Below, one piece after another: positions 7,388-14,414 of a stretch of 22,531 nt of DNA. Where the stretch lies: positions 1 through 22,531 of the forward strand of contig NZ_DLFW01000036.1 of NCBI RefSeq assembly GCF_002482385.1. Reading direction: 5' to 3'. The stretch comes from Dysgonomonas sp. UBA7710 (GTDB lineage Bacteria > Bacteroidota > Bacteroidia > Bacteroidales > Dysgonomonadaceae). Both the position numbers and the translations under genes were made by a program. The notes under the pieces were generated by a model. The model was not told where the DNA came from. It did no database searches and worked only from the letters and a program-made list of their open reading frames with translations. Position 1 is the first letter of the stretch. The number at the start of each line of letters is the position of its first letter.

Positions 7388-8350
7388 TTATGCCGGGATA
7401 AGATTTTCTTCTATTCCGGGAGTATAATATACTCTATATTCTCCCTCTTCGTTGCAGATAAACAGAGCATCCATATCGGAAAATCTTTGCACCCACTCTA
7501 ATGCCTTTTCAATACCCACTACCAAGAATGCCGTAGCAAAGGCATCAGCGGTAATCGCATCTTTGGCTATAACTGTTGTTGACAACAAGTTGTGAATGAC
7601 CGGAAAACCGGTTGCCGGATTTATCGTATGTGTAATCTTCTGTCCATCCTGAATATAAAACTGACGGTAATTACCGGATGTAGCGACTCCCCTGTCCGTA
7701 ATTTGCAGAATGACCTGCAAATCCTGCCCCGGTATAGGATTATCTTCTGCCGGACGATCGATCCCGATCCTCCATGCTTCTCCGGCTGTATTCTCTCCTT
7801 TGAGGCGTATCTCTCCTCCTATTTCTACCAGATAATTCAAACACCCGTGCCCGTCCAGAAAATCGGCGACTATATCAGCCGAATAGCCTTTAGCTATGGC
7901 ATTGGCATTTAACACTATATTCGGATTCGATTTTATAACACGCTTATTTTCTATCTTTATCTTATCCATCCCGATATATTCTTTAAGGGCATTTACCTTT
8001 TCTCTATCGGGTATATTCTTTTCGCGGGAACTAAAACCCCAGGCCCTGAATAATGGCTCGGCAGAAATATCGAATGTGCCTTCCGTTTGCCGGCTTATCT
8101 CTTTAGCCCTGTTGAAAACAGTTTCGAAGTAATGGTCAGTTTCTACATCTTCATTCCTGTTGATACGGGAAATAAGGGATGTTTCATCATATACAGACAT
8201 CGACTTTTCAAAACCGGCAAGCAATAACTCTATTTCGGGCTGAAAATCACGGTCTCCGTTGTCCTGATAAATAATATTGTAACTTGTACCTTCCGCAGTT
8301 CCTTGTATGTTGTAGTAGAAAGTACCGTTGTCGGCCATTACTGCATTCAT
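7388..8350 (-). CDS. apbE: FAD:protein FMN transferase (ApbE family)
   Basis: ApbE enzymes move FMN from FAD onto Thr/Ser of partner proteins, usually outside the cytoplasmic membrane. The 320-residue product has the family landmarks: QGTAEGTSYNIIY near the N-terminus, DISAEPLFRAWGF (94-106), NANAIAKGYSADI (148-160), VEIGGEIRLKG (175-185), HTINPATGFP (241-250), and DAITADAFATA (264-274) for Mg2+/FAD binding. Most Bacteroidetes homologues begin with a signal or lipoprotein peptide; here the conserved part begins at about residue 12 and no signal peptide is visible. The in-frame sequence upstream (a short hydrophobic Phe-Leu-Leu-Ile-Phe stretch) has no ATG before a stop. The start codon lies only 11 bases after a strong hairpin. 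I saw no obvious flavinylation target motif in the other proteins of the window. Confidence 0.93.
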   Translation of the reverse strand: MNAVMADNGTFYYNIQGTAEGTSYNIIYQDNGDRDFQPEIELLLAGFEKSMSVYDETSLISRINRNEDVETDHYFETVFNRAKEISRQTEGTFDISAEPLFRAWGFSSREKNIPDREKVNALKEYIGMDKIKIENKRVIKSNPNIVLNANAIAKGYSADIVADFLDGHGCLNYLVEIGGEIRLKGENTAGEAWRIGIDRPAEDNPIPGQDLQVILQITDRGVATSGNYRQFYIQDGQKITHTINPATGFPVIHNLLSTTVIAKDAITADAFATAFLVVGIEKALEWVQRFSDMDALFICNEEGEYRVYYTPGIEENLIPA

Positions 8351-8360
8351 GCTTATTCGG

Positions 8361-8396
8361 AAAATGAGCAGGAAGTCGTTTGTTCCTGCTCATTTT
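8361..8396 (-). terminator. Terminator-like hairpin between the isomerase gene and apbE
   Basis: A perfect 14-bp inverted repeat (AAAATGAGCAGGAA at 8361-8374, TTCCTGCTCATTTT at 8383-8396) with an 8-nt loop sits 6 bases after the isomerase stop and ends in TTTT in the minus-strand transcript. It leaves only 10 bases before the apbE start, so it either ends the upstream operon or acts as an intercistronic element. Confidence 0.75.
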
Positions 8397-8402
8397 TATA
8401 TT

Positions 8403-9290
8403 TTATTTGTCGTAGCTTTCTTTTACCAACGAGCAATTCAGTAAATACTCCAAACTCTTTTTCACACTTTCGAAAGGAGTGAAATTGTATTTTTCCACTT
8501 CTACAACCAGATGTTTTGTTCCTGCTGCATCTGTATTTTTGAAGATAGCATCAAAACCTACCATACCGCTCTGTCCGAGTTCCTTATTGTCCTTGATATG
8601 CAGTAAGGTAAAGCGATTTTTATATTTATTGAAGTAATCAACCGGACTTTGTCCGCCTCTTACCACCCAGTAAACGTCCATTTCGAAGAAAACGTATTCA
8701 GGATTTGTATTTTCAATCATATAGTCGTACATCACCTTGTCTTCTATTTTATTTCTAAGTTCGAAGTCATGATTATGATACCCGTACAACATGCCGTTTT
8801 CCTTACATTTCTTACCTATTTCATTGTAGTATTCACAATAGGTCTGTAAATCCTTCAAAGTCTTTGGTGTTTCCATAGATGGAGTAACAATGTATTTCAT
8901 TCCGGCAGTTTTATGTGCGGCAATACACTGATCCCACCATTTCATCGCTTCTGTGAAATCTTTAGATGCCAGTTCTTTCTCGTTAAGGCCCCGGCCGGTA
9001 TGGGAAGATAATACTTTCATCCCCGCCGCCTCTATATCAGCTTTGAATTCTTCCGGCGTTTTTCCATAAAATTTGCCATCGCCGTAGCTGGCTGCTTCAA
9101 CAGCAGTAAATCCCATTTCCCCGGCTTTCTTTATTGTACCGTCATAGTCTTTGGAAATATCATCCCTAAGGGAATATAATTGCAGGGCTATATCTTTCTT
9201 CGGAGGAGCCTGTTGAGTCACTGTTTCCGCTTTTGGAGAACAAGAGATCATCAATAGGAGGGCAGCTATAAAAAATGTTGTTATTTTCAT
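8403..9290 (-). CDS. Sugar phosphate isomerase/epimerase-fold lipoprotein (TIM barrel)
   Basis: A 295-residue lipoprotein with signal MKITTFFIAALLLMISC and lipidated Cys17. The rest is an AP_endonuc_2-type (xylose isomerase-like) TIM barrel: ALQLYSLRDDI at its start, GFTAVEAASYG, MKVLSSHTG, LYGYHNHDFEL with barrel His residues, VFFEMDVYWVVRGG, LLHIKDN and HLVVEVEKY. These His/Glu/Asp residues are where the family binds its divalent metal. In the 3-keto-glycoside pathway, homologues next to DUF1080 and Gfo/Idh genes act as hydratases or isomerases of the oxidised sugar; that role here is inferred from context. It is the last gene of the five-gene cluster and is flanked on both sides by terminator-like hairpins (9317-9356 and 8361-8396). 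Confidence 0.88.
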   Translation of the reverse strand: MKITTFFIAALLLMISCSPKAETVTQQAPPKKDIALQLYSLRDDISKDYDGTIKKAGEMGFTAVEAASYGDGKFYGKTPEEFKADIEAAGMKVLSSHTGRGLNEKELASKDFTEAMKWWDQCIAAHKTAGMKYIVTPSMETPKTLKDLQTYCEYYNEIGKKCKENGMLYGYHNHDFELRNKIEDKVMYDYMIENTNPEYVFFEMDVYWVVRGGQSPVDYFNKYKNRFTLLHIKDNKELGQSGMVGFDAIFKNTDAAGTKHLVVEVEKYNFTPFESVKKSLEYLLNCSLVKESYDK

Positions 9291-9316
9291 GCTAATTAAA
9301 TAAGATATATTTAAAA

Positions 9317-9356
9317 GTCAAATCCATGAAGGATATGTTCCTTCGATGGATTTGAC
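9317..9356 (-). terminator. Strong intercistronic hairpin upstream of the isomerase gene
   Basis: GTCAAATCCAT (9317-9327) pairs perfectly with ATGGATTTGAC (9346-9356), and the inner GAAGG/CCTTC (9328-9332 with 9340-9344) extends it to 16 bp with a single bulged base and a 7-nt loop. In the minus-strand transcript it is followed by TTTTAAAT. It lies between the DUF1080 and isomerase genes, with only 26 bases left before the isomerase start. Confidence 0.75.
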
Positions 9357-9390
9357 ATTATTTTAATAGAAAAAATTAGTTGCCTGATTA

Positions 9391-10275
9391 TTAATCAAGA
9401 ATCTTAATTTTGATATTACGGAACCAAACATCATCTCCATGATCCTGGAATCCGATATAACCTTCTCTGTTAGTTCCACCAAGATTGTTCAGTAATTCGA
9501 AAGCCAAAGGCCATTTTTCCTGACTGAATTTACTTGCTTGCAACAATTCTGTCCATTGAGGAGTCCACAAATGGTACTCAACTACGTTTTCGCCATTTTG
9601 TCCGTGAACAACAGTTCCTTTATATACCATAATCTTACCTGTGTTCCACTCTCCAAAAGGTTTAGAGTTTTGAGGTACAGCAGGGATCATGTCATAAAGA
9701 GATGCAGATTGGCGGTTGTTATCTTTACCCATTTTTGCATCAGGATGGTTGGCATTGTCCAATATTTGATATTCAGGAGATGAGATATAGATAGGCTCCA
9801 TTCTCTTTTCACCTTTATCATTTGTTGTCTCAATTTCCTGAGCAAGGAAGAATACTCCGGAGTTACTGCCTTTTGCAACTTTCCAGTCAAATGTGAGCTC
9901 GAAATTTTTAAACTTATGAGCAAAAATGATATCTCCGCCTTCTTTATCCTGAGCTTCGCCACCACCTGTTCCATTAAACTTGATAGCGCCCTGATCGATA
10001 GTCCATTTTCCCGGAACGGCATCTTTTCCATAACCGCGCCAGCCTTCAAATGTTTTACCATCGAAAATAGTGATAAAGCCGTCTTTATCTTTCGCAAATT
10101 TTGAAAGATCTATCTGTGGTTTTTCTACTACAGTATACTGAGGTGCAGCATTTTCTGCTTTCTTAATAGAATCTGCATTTTCACCTGCATTTTGTGCATC
10201 TTTTTTGGCGCCTCCGCAAGCAATCATTGCTCCCGCTATCATAAGGCATCCCAGACTGTAAACAATTTTCTTCAT
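9391..10275 (-). CDS. DUF1080 (3-keto-disaccharide hydrolase family) lipoprotein
   Basis: A 294-residue lipoprotein: signal MKKIVYSLGCLMIAGAMIAC with lipidated Cys20, then a charged Ala/Asn/Lys-rich linker to about residue 60. The DUF1080 (concanavalin-like jelly-roll) domain fills 66-294. Typical elements are FITIFDGKTFEGWRGYG at its start, GKWTIDQGAI, FELTFDWKVAKGSNSGVFF, SPEYQILDN, GEWNTGKIMVYKGTVVHGQNG, and GYIGFQDHGDDVWFRNIKIK at the end. Members cleave 3-keto-glycosides by elimination or hydrolysis after a dehydrogenase has oxidised C3. Its neighbours are two Tat-exported Gfo/Idh oxidoreductases and an isomerase-fold lipoprotein, which fits that pathway. It starts 32 bases after the stop of the upstream oxidoreductase gene, so the two are co-transcribed. 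Confidence 0.92.
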   Translation of the reverse strand: MKKIVYSLGCLMIAGAMIACGGAKKDAQNAGENADSIKKAENAAPQYTVVEKPQIDLSKFAKDKDGFITIFDGKTFEGWRGYGKDAVPGKWTIDQGAIKFNGTGGGEAQDKEGGDIIFAHKFKNFELTFDWKVAKGSNSGVFFLAQEIETTNDKGEKRMEPIYISSPEYQILDNANHPDAKMGKDNNRQSASLYDMIPAVPQNSKPFGEWNTGKIMVYKGTVVHGQNGENVVEYHLWTPQWTELLQASKFSQEKWPLAFELLNNLGGTNREGYIGFQDHGDDVWFRNIKIKILD

Positions 10276-10307
10276 TTCTTTATACGGTTTAATTTAACAA
10301 TTGTGCA

Positions 10308-11780
10308 TTATGGCATATCCGGCAATTTCCAGCCATCACGATAATTATGCTTGATCAATTCTTGAGCAAATTCCTGTGCGTTGATAGGATCGGTCCATAT
10401 TTTGTTGAATTTAGGGTCGCCGTCGACAATCTTGAAGTCGTCTTTCTTCAGAATACGGATTTCTTCGTTAGGATTGATATTTGTAAATTTCATATTCTGT
10501 CCATCCCAAAGTAGTTCCTTATTCAGATTCTGCAAGCGTACAGCAAGTACGCCCATTACTACCATTTCGTTGAAAGGGCCTGCTTCGCTAAAGTCAGAAG
10601 CAGTCAGTACGCGACTGGAAGCATCTTCTTTACATGCGCGTACCCAGTCCATTTCATGAGAAGTTTCCACACGGCGGCAAACTTTAGGCGCATTAGGTTT
10701 GCGGCCCGAAAGCAACCATGGGTTCACACCATAACATCCGCAGATCAATGTATCTTTTGTTCCGTGGAAAATAACACCACCACCGGCATCATTCATGCTT
10801 TTTCCTTGTGGCCATCCTGCAGGCATATTTGGTTTCAAACCACCATCATACCAGTGTACTTCAACTTCCGGCATAGATACCTTAGGCATGTTGTCGCGAG
10901 CCGGGAACACAAGTTTTACATACTGTGCCTGAGGTGCGCAGTCCTGTAGCAACATTGTAGAAGATCCCTGTGCACTTGTAGGATAACCCAATTTCAACCC
11001 TTTAAATACAGGATGAAGGATATGACAAGCCATGTCTCCTAATGCACCTGTACCATAATCCCACCAGCCACGCCAGTTCCAAGGAGTATAGAGTGCATTG
11101 TAAGGACGCATTTTAGCCGGTCCTGTAAACAAGTCCCAATCTAATGTCTTTGGTATTTTATCTATTTTTTCAGGCGCATTCAATCCTTGCGGCCAGATCG
11201 GACGGTCGGTAAATGCTTCTACTTTTGTGATTTCACCTATTTCGCCATTCCATATCCATTCACAAACAAGGTTTACTCCTTCGGCAGAAGATCCCTGATT
11301 ACCCATCTGTGTCGCTACCTTATGTTTTTTAGCAAGATTGGTAAGCAAGCGGGACTCATATACTGTGTGAGTCAATGGTTTCTGGCAATAAACGTGTTTG
11401 CCCATTGTCATTGCATCTGCAGAAACAATAGCATGTGTATGGTCGGCTGTAGCTACAATAACAGCATCGATGGATTTACCCATTTCGTCATACATCTTGC
11501 GGAAATCCCAGTATTTCTTTGCATCAGGGAATCTGTCGAATACGCCTTTCGCATATCTCCAGTCCACGTCGCAAAGAGCTACGATGTTTTCTGTTTTTTC
11601 CACTTGCTTGATATTAGCATGTCCCATACCTCCGATACCCACAGCGGCAATATTTAATTTGTCGCTCGGTGCAACATGCCCGAAGTTTTTACCCAAAACG
11701 GTGCTTGGGATGATTGTCAGACCGATAGCAGCTTTAGCTCCGGTACTCAGGAATTTCCTCCTTGAAATGTCTGATGCCAT
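10308..11780 (-). CDS. Tat-exported Gfo/Idh/MocA family oxidoreductase
   Basis: A 490-residue NAD(P)-dependent oxidoreductase with a twin-arginine signal at the N-terminus (SRRKFL at 6-11 followed by a weakly hydrophobic Ala-rich stretch to about 28). The Rossmann domain (about 40-160) has LNIAAVGIGGMG (42-52), a central ATADHTHA loop (110-117), and QKP at 133-135 where most family members have EKP. The C-terminal substrate domain contains WRGWWDYGTGALGDMACHI, a pattern shared by the large Bacteroidetes Gfo/Idh proteins found with DUF1080. A folded, cofactor-bound enzyme explains the use of Tat. The likely role is to oxidise C3 of a glycoside and later reduce the 3-keto product (inferred). 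The next gene follows after 32 bases. Confidence 0.92.
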   Translation of the reverse strand: MASDISRRKFLSTGAKAAIGLTIIPSTVLGKNFGHVAPSDKLNIAAVGIGGMGHANIKQVEKTENIVALCDVDWRYAKGVFDRFPDAKKYWDFRKMYDEMGKSIDAVIVATADHTHAIVSADAMTMGKHVYCQKPLTHTVYESRLLTNLAKKHKVATQMGNQGSSAEGVNLVCEWIWNGEIGEITKVEAFTDRPIWPQGLNAPEKIDKIPKTLDWDLFTGPAKMRPYNALYTPWNWRGWWDYGTGALGDMACHILHPVFKGLKLGYPTSAQGSSTMLLQDCAPQAQYVKLVFPARDNMPKVSMPEVEVHWYDGGLKPNMPAGWPQGKSMNDAGGGVIFHGTKDTLICGCYGVNPWLLSGRKPNAPKVCRRVETSHEMDWVRACKEDASSRVLTASDFSEAGPFNEMVVMGVLAVRLQNLNKELLWDGQNMKFTNINPNEEIRILKKDDFKIVDGDPKFNKIWTDPINAQEFAQELIKHNYRDGWKLPDMP

Positions 11781-11858
11781 AAGTTTTTCTGTTTTTAGGT
11801 GTAATAATTGTTAATTATTATAGATTTAATGTCCTTTAAAATTGTTTAAAATTGGTTG

Positions 11859-13556
11859 TCAGCTAATTTCTCCTCTGACAATTTCTTCTTTGTCTTTATC
11901 CCAATACATAGTACGGCCTTCGAGATAAGCACGAGTTCCCATATGCGCAGTTATCGCCTCTTCAAAAGCAGCGTCGATATCACAAGACGGTTTATTATTC
12001 CGGTTGCGGATGCATTCGATCCATTCCCTGACATGAAGGAATGTGGTATCGTAGCGTTTTCCACCCAGATAAGAATATAATAGTCCGCGTTGGGCAAAAT
12101 ACATTTCGGTAGCTGATGTTATCGCATCCACATTATTTTTGCCGGGAACATATGTATAGAATGGCACATCGGGTTTAATAATCCCTTTTTCGAGTTTTTC
12201 TTTATACCTGGTAGAACCACTATCAATCTTCACAGTCAGCGTATCTCCTACTTCCATCGATGCATCGTGTCCCATGATAACTTTACCCCTGTTGCGGCTA
12301 CTGGCCAAAGTGGCACTATATAGCATTGTCAGGTTTTTCTCAGGGAATTCGAATGTAGTTTGCAACACATCGGGAACAGTCCGCCCATCTTTGAAGAAAT
12401 ATACACCACCCGACGATGTAGCCGAATGAGGTATGCCTACTCCCATCAACTGGTTAATAGCATCATATTCATGCGTCAGCAAGTCCCCGCTAAGCCCTGT
12501 ACTGTAATCCCACCAGCAACGCCAGCGGAAAAAGCGTTCGAGGCTGAATTTATCCCTGGCTTCAGGACCTACATATTTAAGCAGATTATATTTAGTCATA
12601 TAATCCATGTATTCCTTAATCCTTTCAGGATCTCCTTCGTATTGTTTCCAGTCTATAGTCTGAGGGTTGGCATCCGGATGGATATCATATACCCATGCTC
12701 CGTTAGGATCGTTCCTGTTGGTACATACTTCGATCAGGCTAATCGGACCCAGCAGCCCTTTATCTATAATTTCTTTTGCCTTGCGGTAACTGTCTATCTG
12801 GCGTCCCTGATGCCCCAGCTGAAAAACAATTCCTGTCTCTTTAACAATTTCCCTTACCATATATGTTTCAGGTACTGTCCACGAGAGAGGTTTTTCTACA
12901 TATACATGCTTTCCGGCTTTAGCTGCATCCATTACCATAGTACTATGCCAGTGGTCGGGTGTTGCAATAATAACAGCATCTATATCTTTATCGGCAAGCA
13001 TTTCCTTATAGTGACGATAGCGTTTTGGAGCAGGCCCCATTTTTCCTCCGACACCTTCCCTGTAAATGTTTGCTCCGGCAGCCATACCTTCTTCAGCGAA
13101 TGTATCGAAGATGTCACATATTCCGGCAAATACAATATTCAGGTCTTCCTGTTCTTTAAAATCTTTATAGCGACTGTCTTTTTTATTTTTCTTTGCATCA
13201 TCTATCCACCCTTGCAGATGCTGGGGCGTAGCAAATCCGGCAGCCCTAAGCAGATATTTCCCTCTGCTTCCATAACCGATAACCCCTATACGAATCTGTT
13301 CTCCATTAGGTTTTAGTTCGGGTATAACAGGGGTATCTTTACTTAGTTTGAATACATCACTGACGTCATTCAGTGTCTTTGTATATTTTTGTTTTTGGTA
13401 TACGCCATATGCCAAAGCGCCCAAAACCGGGGTTGTAGCCAGTGCTTTGAGGGCATTCCTCCTGCCTTGGGACTCCGGTAACGGATTATTTTCCGGAGTT
13501 TTCTTATCGTTCTTTTTATCTTTATCCTCAGGGACAATTCTGTCTTCGGGTGTCAT
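11859..13556 (-). CDS. Gfo/Idh/MocA family oxidoreductase, probably membrane-anchored via a Tat-like signal
   Basis: A 565-residue oxidoreductase, larger than the usual 340-450. The first 30 residues are highly charged (Lys/Asp/Glu-rich) and precede a twin-arginine-like segment QGRRNALKALATTPVLGALA (30-49); no clear signal-peptidase site follows, so the helix may stay as an anchor with the enzyme in the periplasm (inference). The Rossmann motif is RIGVIGYGSRG (89-99), followed by IIATPDHWHS (196-205) and VEKPLSW (220-226). WRCWWDYSTGLSGDLLTHEY marks the C-terminal domain shared with its neighbour. Several insertions, including GPAPKRYRHYKEML before the ATPDHWH loop, account for part of the extra length. 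It follows the DoxX gene by 20 bases and precedes the other oxidoreductase by 78 bases, within one operon. The two paralogues are divergent, suggesting different substrates or steps. Confidence 0.9.
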   Translation of the reverse strand: MTPEDRIVPEDKDKKNDKKTPENNPLPESQGRRNALKALATTPVLGALAYGVYQKQKYTKTLNDVSDVFKLSKDTPVIPELKPNGEQIRIGVIGYGSRGKYLLRAAGFATPQHLQGWIDDAKKNKKDSRYKDFKEQEDLNIVFAGICDIFDTFAEEGMAAGANIYREGVGGKMGPAPKRYRHYKEMLADKDIDAVIIATPDHWHSTMVMDAAKAGKHVYVEKPLSWTVPETYMVREIVKETGIVFQLGHQGRQIDSYRKAKEIIDKGLLGPISLIEVCTNRNDPNGAWVYDIHPDANPQTIDWKQYEGDPERIKEYMDYMTKYNLLKYVGPEARDKFSLERFFRWRCWWDYSTGLSGDLLTHEYDAINQLMGVGIPHSATSSGGVYFFKDGRTVPDVLQTTFEFPEKNLTMLYSATLASSRNRGKVIMGHDASMEVGDTLTVKIDSGSTRYKEKLEKGIIKPDVPFYTYVPGKNNVDAITSATEMYFAQRGLLYSYLGGKRYDTTFLHVREWIECIRNRNNKPSCDIDAAFEEAITAHMGTRAYLEGRTMYWDKDKEEIVRGEIS

Positions 13557-13576
13557 AATATTATAGTATGTTAGCT

Positions 13577-14065
13577 TTATTTGCGTTTAAATAATTTACA
13601 GATGTATCGGTCAAGGCCAATTATCCGGGAAGTAGGAAAATAAATGAGCACCATCAATGCTCCTATTTCAATTACATTTTTATCTATCCAAAGGTAAGAG
13701 CCTTCTGTGGGCATCATATAGGTGGCTCCGATAAAAGGTGGGTGTGACAAGTAATATAGTGCAAGAAAAATGATACCTCCAATGGAAGCGATGCGTGAGA
13801 AGCATCCTAATATCAGTCCTAATCCGATTAGGGTTAATCCATACACATTAATATAGTTGGATACTGCTAAAAAACCCGGATCTGCGGCTAAATTATGAAA
13901 ATATTCAGCAAAAAATCCCTGAGAGTCCATCAGGTAAGGGTAAGCTGACCAGCCTGAATTTAAAATTTTTACGATTCCCTCGTACAAGAAATGCCATCCG
14001 ATTAGCAGCCGTAATATTACCAGCCAAAACGTTTGGGCGCGTGAGTAAGATGTCTGTTCATTCAT
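13577..14065 (-). CDS. DoxX family membrane protein
   Basis: A 162-residue protein with four hydrophobic spans (about 13-30, 70-87, 92-108 and 132-147). The first span with FWLVILRLLIGWHFLYEGIV (13-32) is the characteristic DoxX start (arginine, then G.HFL.EG.K). DoxX-type proteins are small inner-membrane proteins; some are subunits of quinone-linked oxidoreductases, many are uncharacterised. It is the first gene of the five-gene cluster, 20 bases ahead of a Gfo/Idh gene, so a role in electron transfer or in anchoring the exported oxidoreductases is possible but is inference. No Cys pair or heme motif that would prove redox function is obvious. Confidence 0.85.
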   Translation of the reverse strand: MNEQTSYSRAQTFWLVILRLLIGWHFLYEGIVKILNSGWSAYPYLMDSQGFFAEYFHNLAADPGFLAVSNYINVYGLTLIGLGLILGCFSRIASIGGIIFLALYYLSHPPFIGATYMMPTEGSYLWIDKNVIEIGALMVLIYFPTSRIIGLDRYICKLFKRK

Positions 14066-14414
14066 GGATTAAGTTAATAAATAAATTGTTTCTTTTAATT
14101 TAATATTGTTTATAATTTAATTGGGATCTTATTTTCGCAATAAAATTCACATACTAATCTCCTGATGCAATAATAATCAAAGTATAACATGGTTTTATTT
14201 CTTCTTAAGGCTCTTGGTCACAGCAAGTTCAATCCCCTGTATGGGTGAATTCAACAATCCATGAAGTCTTACTTATTAAATGCGGAATAAAGCTATGAAT
14301 ATTTTGAGTGAATAATAATTTATTATTGTTAAAAAAAGTTTTCTGAAAAAATTAAAATCATATTAATCTGCCTTTTACAAAAACAAATGCCAGAAATTTG
14401 GCACAAATATATAC
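14066..14414. other. 349-base intergenic region upstream of the DoxX cluster
   Basis: No ORF or RNA gene was recognised. It must hold the leader and probably the promoter of the DoxX-to-isomerase operon (minus strand). The only exact minus-strand TAnnTTTG match is TATATTTG at 14411-14404, without a good -33 partner, and it overlaps the edge of a hairpin. A short imperfect stem around 14231-14257 (TTCA/TGAA enclosing CCC/GGG) and an AT-only palindrome near 14312-14328 are also visible. The true promoter remains unidentified. Confidence 0.5.
14388..14403 (-). terminator. Weak terminator of the third oxidoreductase gene
   Basis: TGCCA (14388-14392) pairs with TGGCA (14399-14403), a 5-bp stem with a 6-nt loop located 11 bases after the stop codon. 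The minus-strand tail TTTGTTTTTG is T-rich. The stem is short, hence the low confidence. Confidence 0.45.

Noticed and set aside
9687..10097. 136-codon minus-strand frame inside the DUF1080 gene
   Set aside because: It is a shifted reading of the same conserved DUF1080 sequence and shows no domain pattern of its own.
11187..11814. Open frames on the plus strand opposite the 490-residue oxidoreductase gene
   Set aside because: They overlap conserved Rossmann-fold coding sequence and have no recognisable domain or promoter.
12360..13316. Long open frame (318 codons) on the plus strand opposite the 565-residue oxidoreductase gene
   Set aside because: The opposite strand encodes a clear Gfo/Idh/MocA protein over the same bases. 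The plus-strand translation is rich in Cys, Ile, Phe and Tyr without any domain pattern, typical of an antisense shadow.
14404..14411. TATATTTG (minus strand) as promoter of the DoxX cluster
   Set aside because: The -7 match is exact, but no -33 TTTG lies at the right distance, it overlaps the end of a terminator-like hairpin and would leave a leader of over 300 nt; such single matches are expected by chance in AT-rich DNA.
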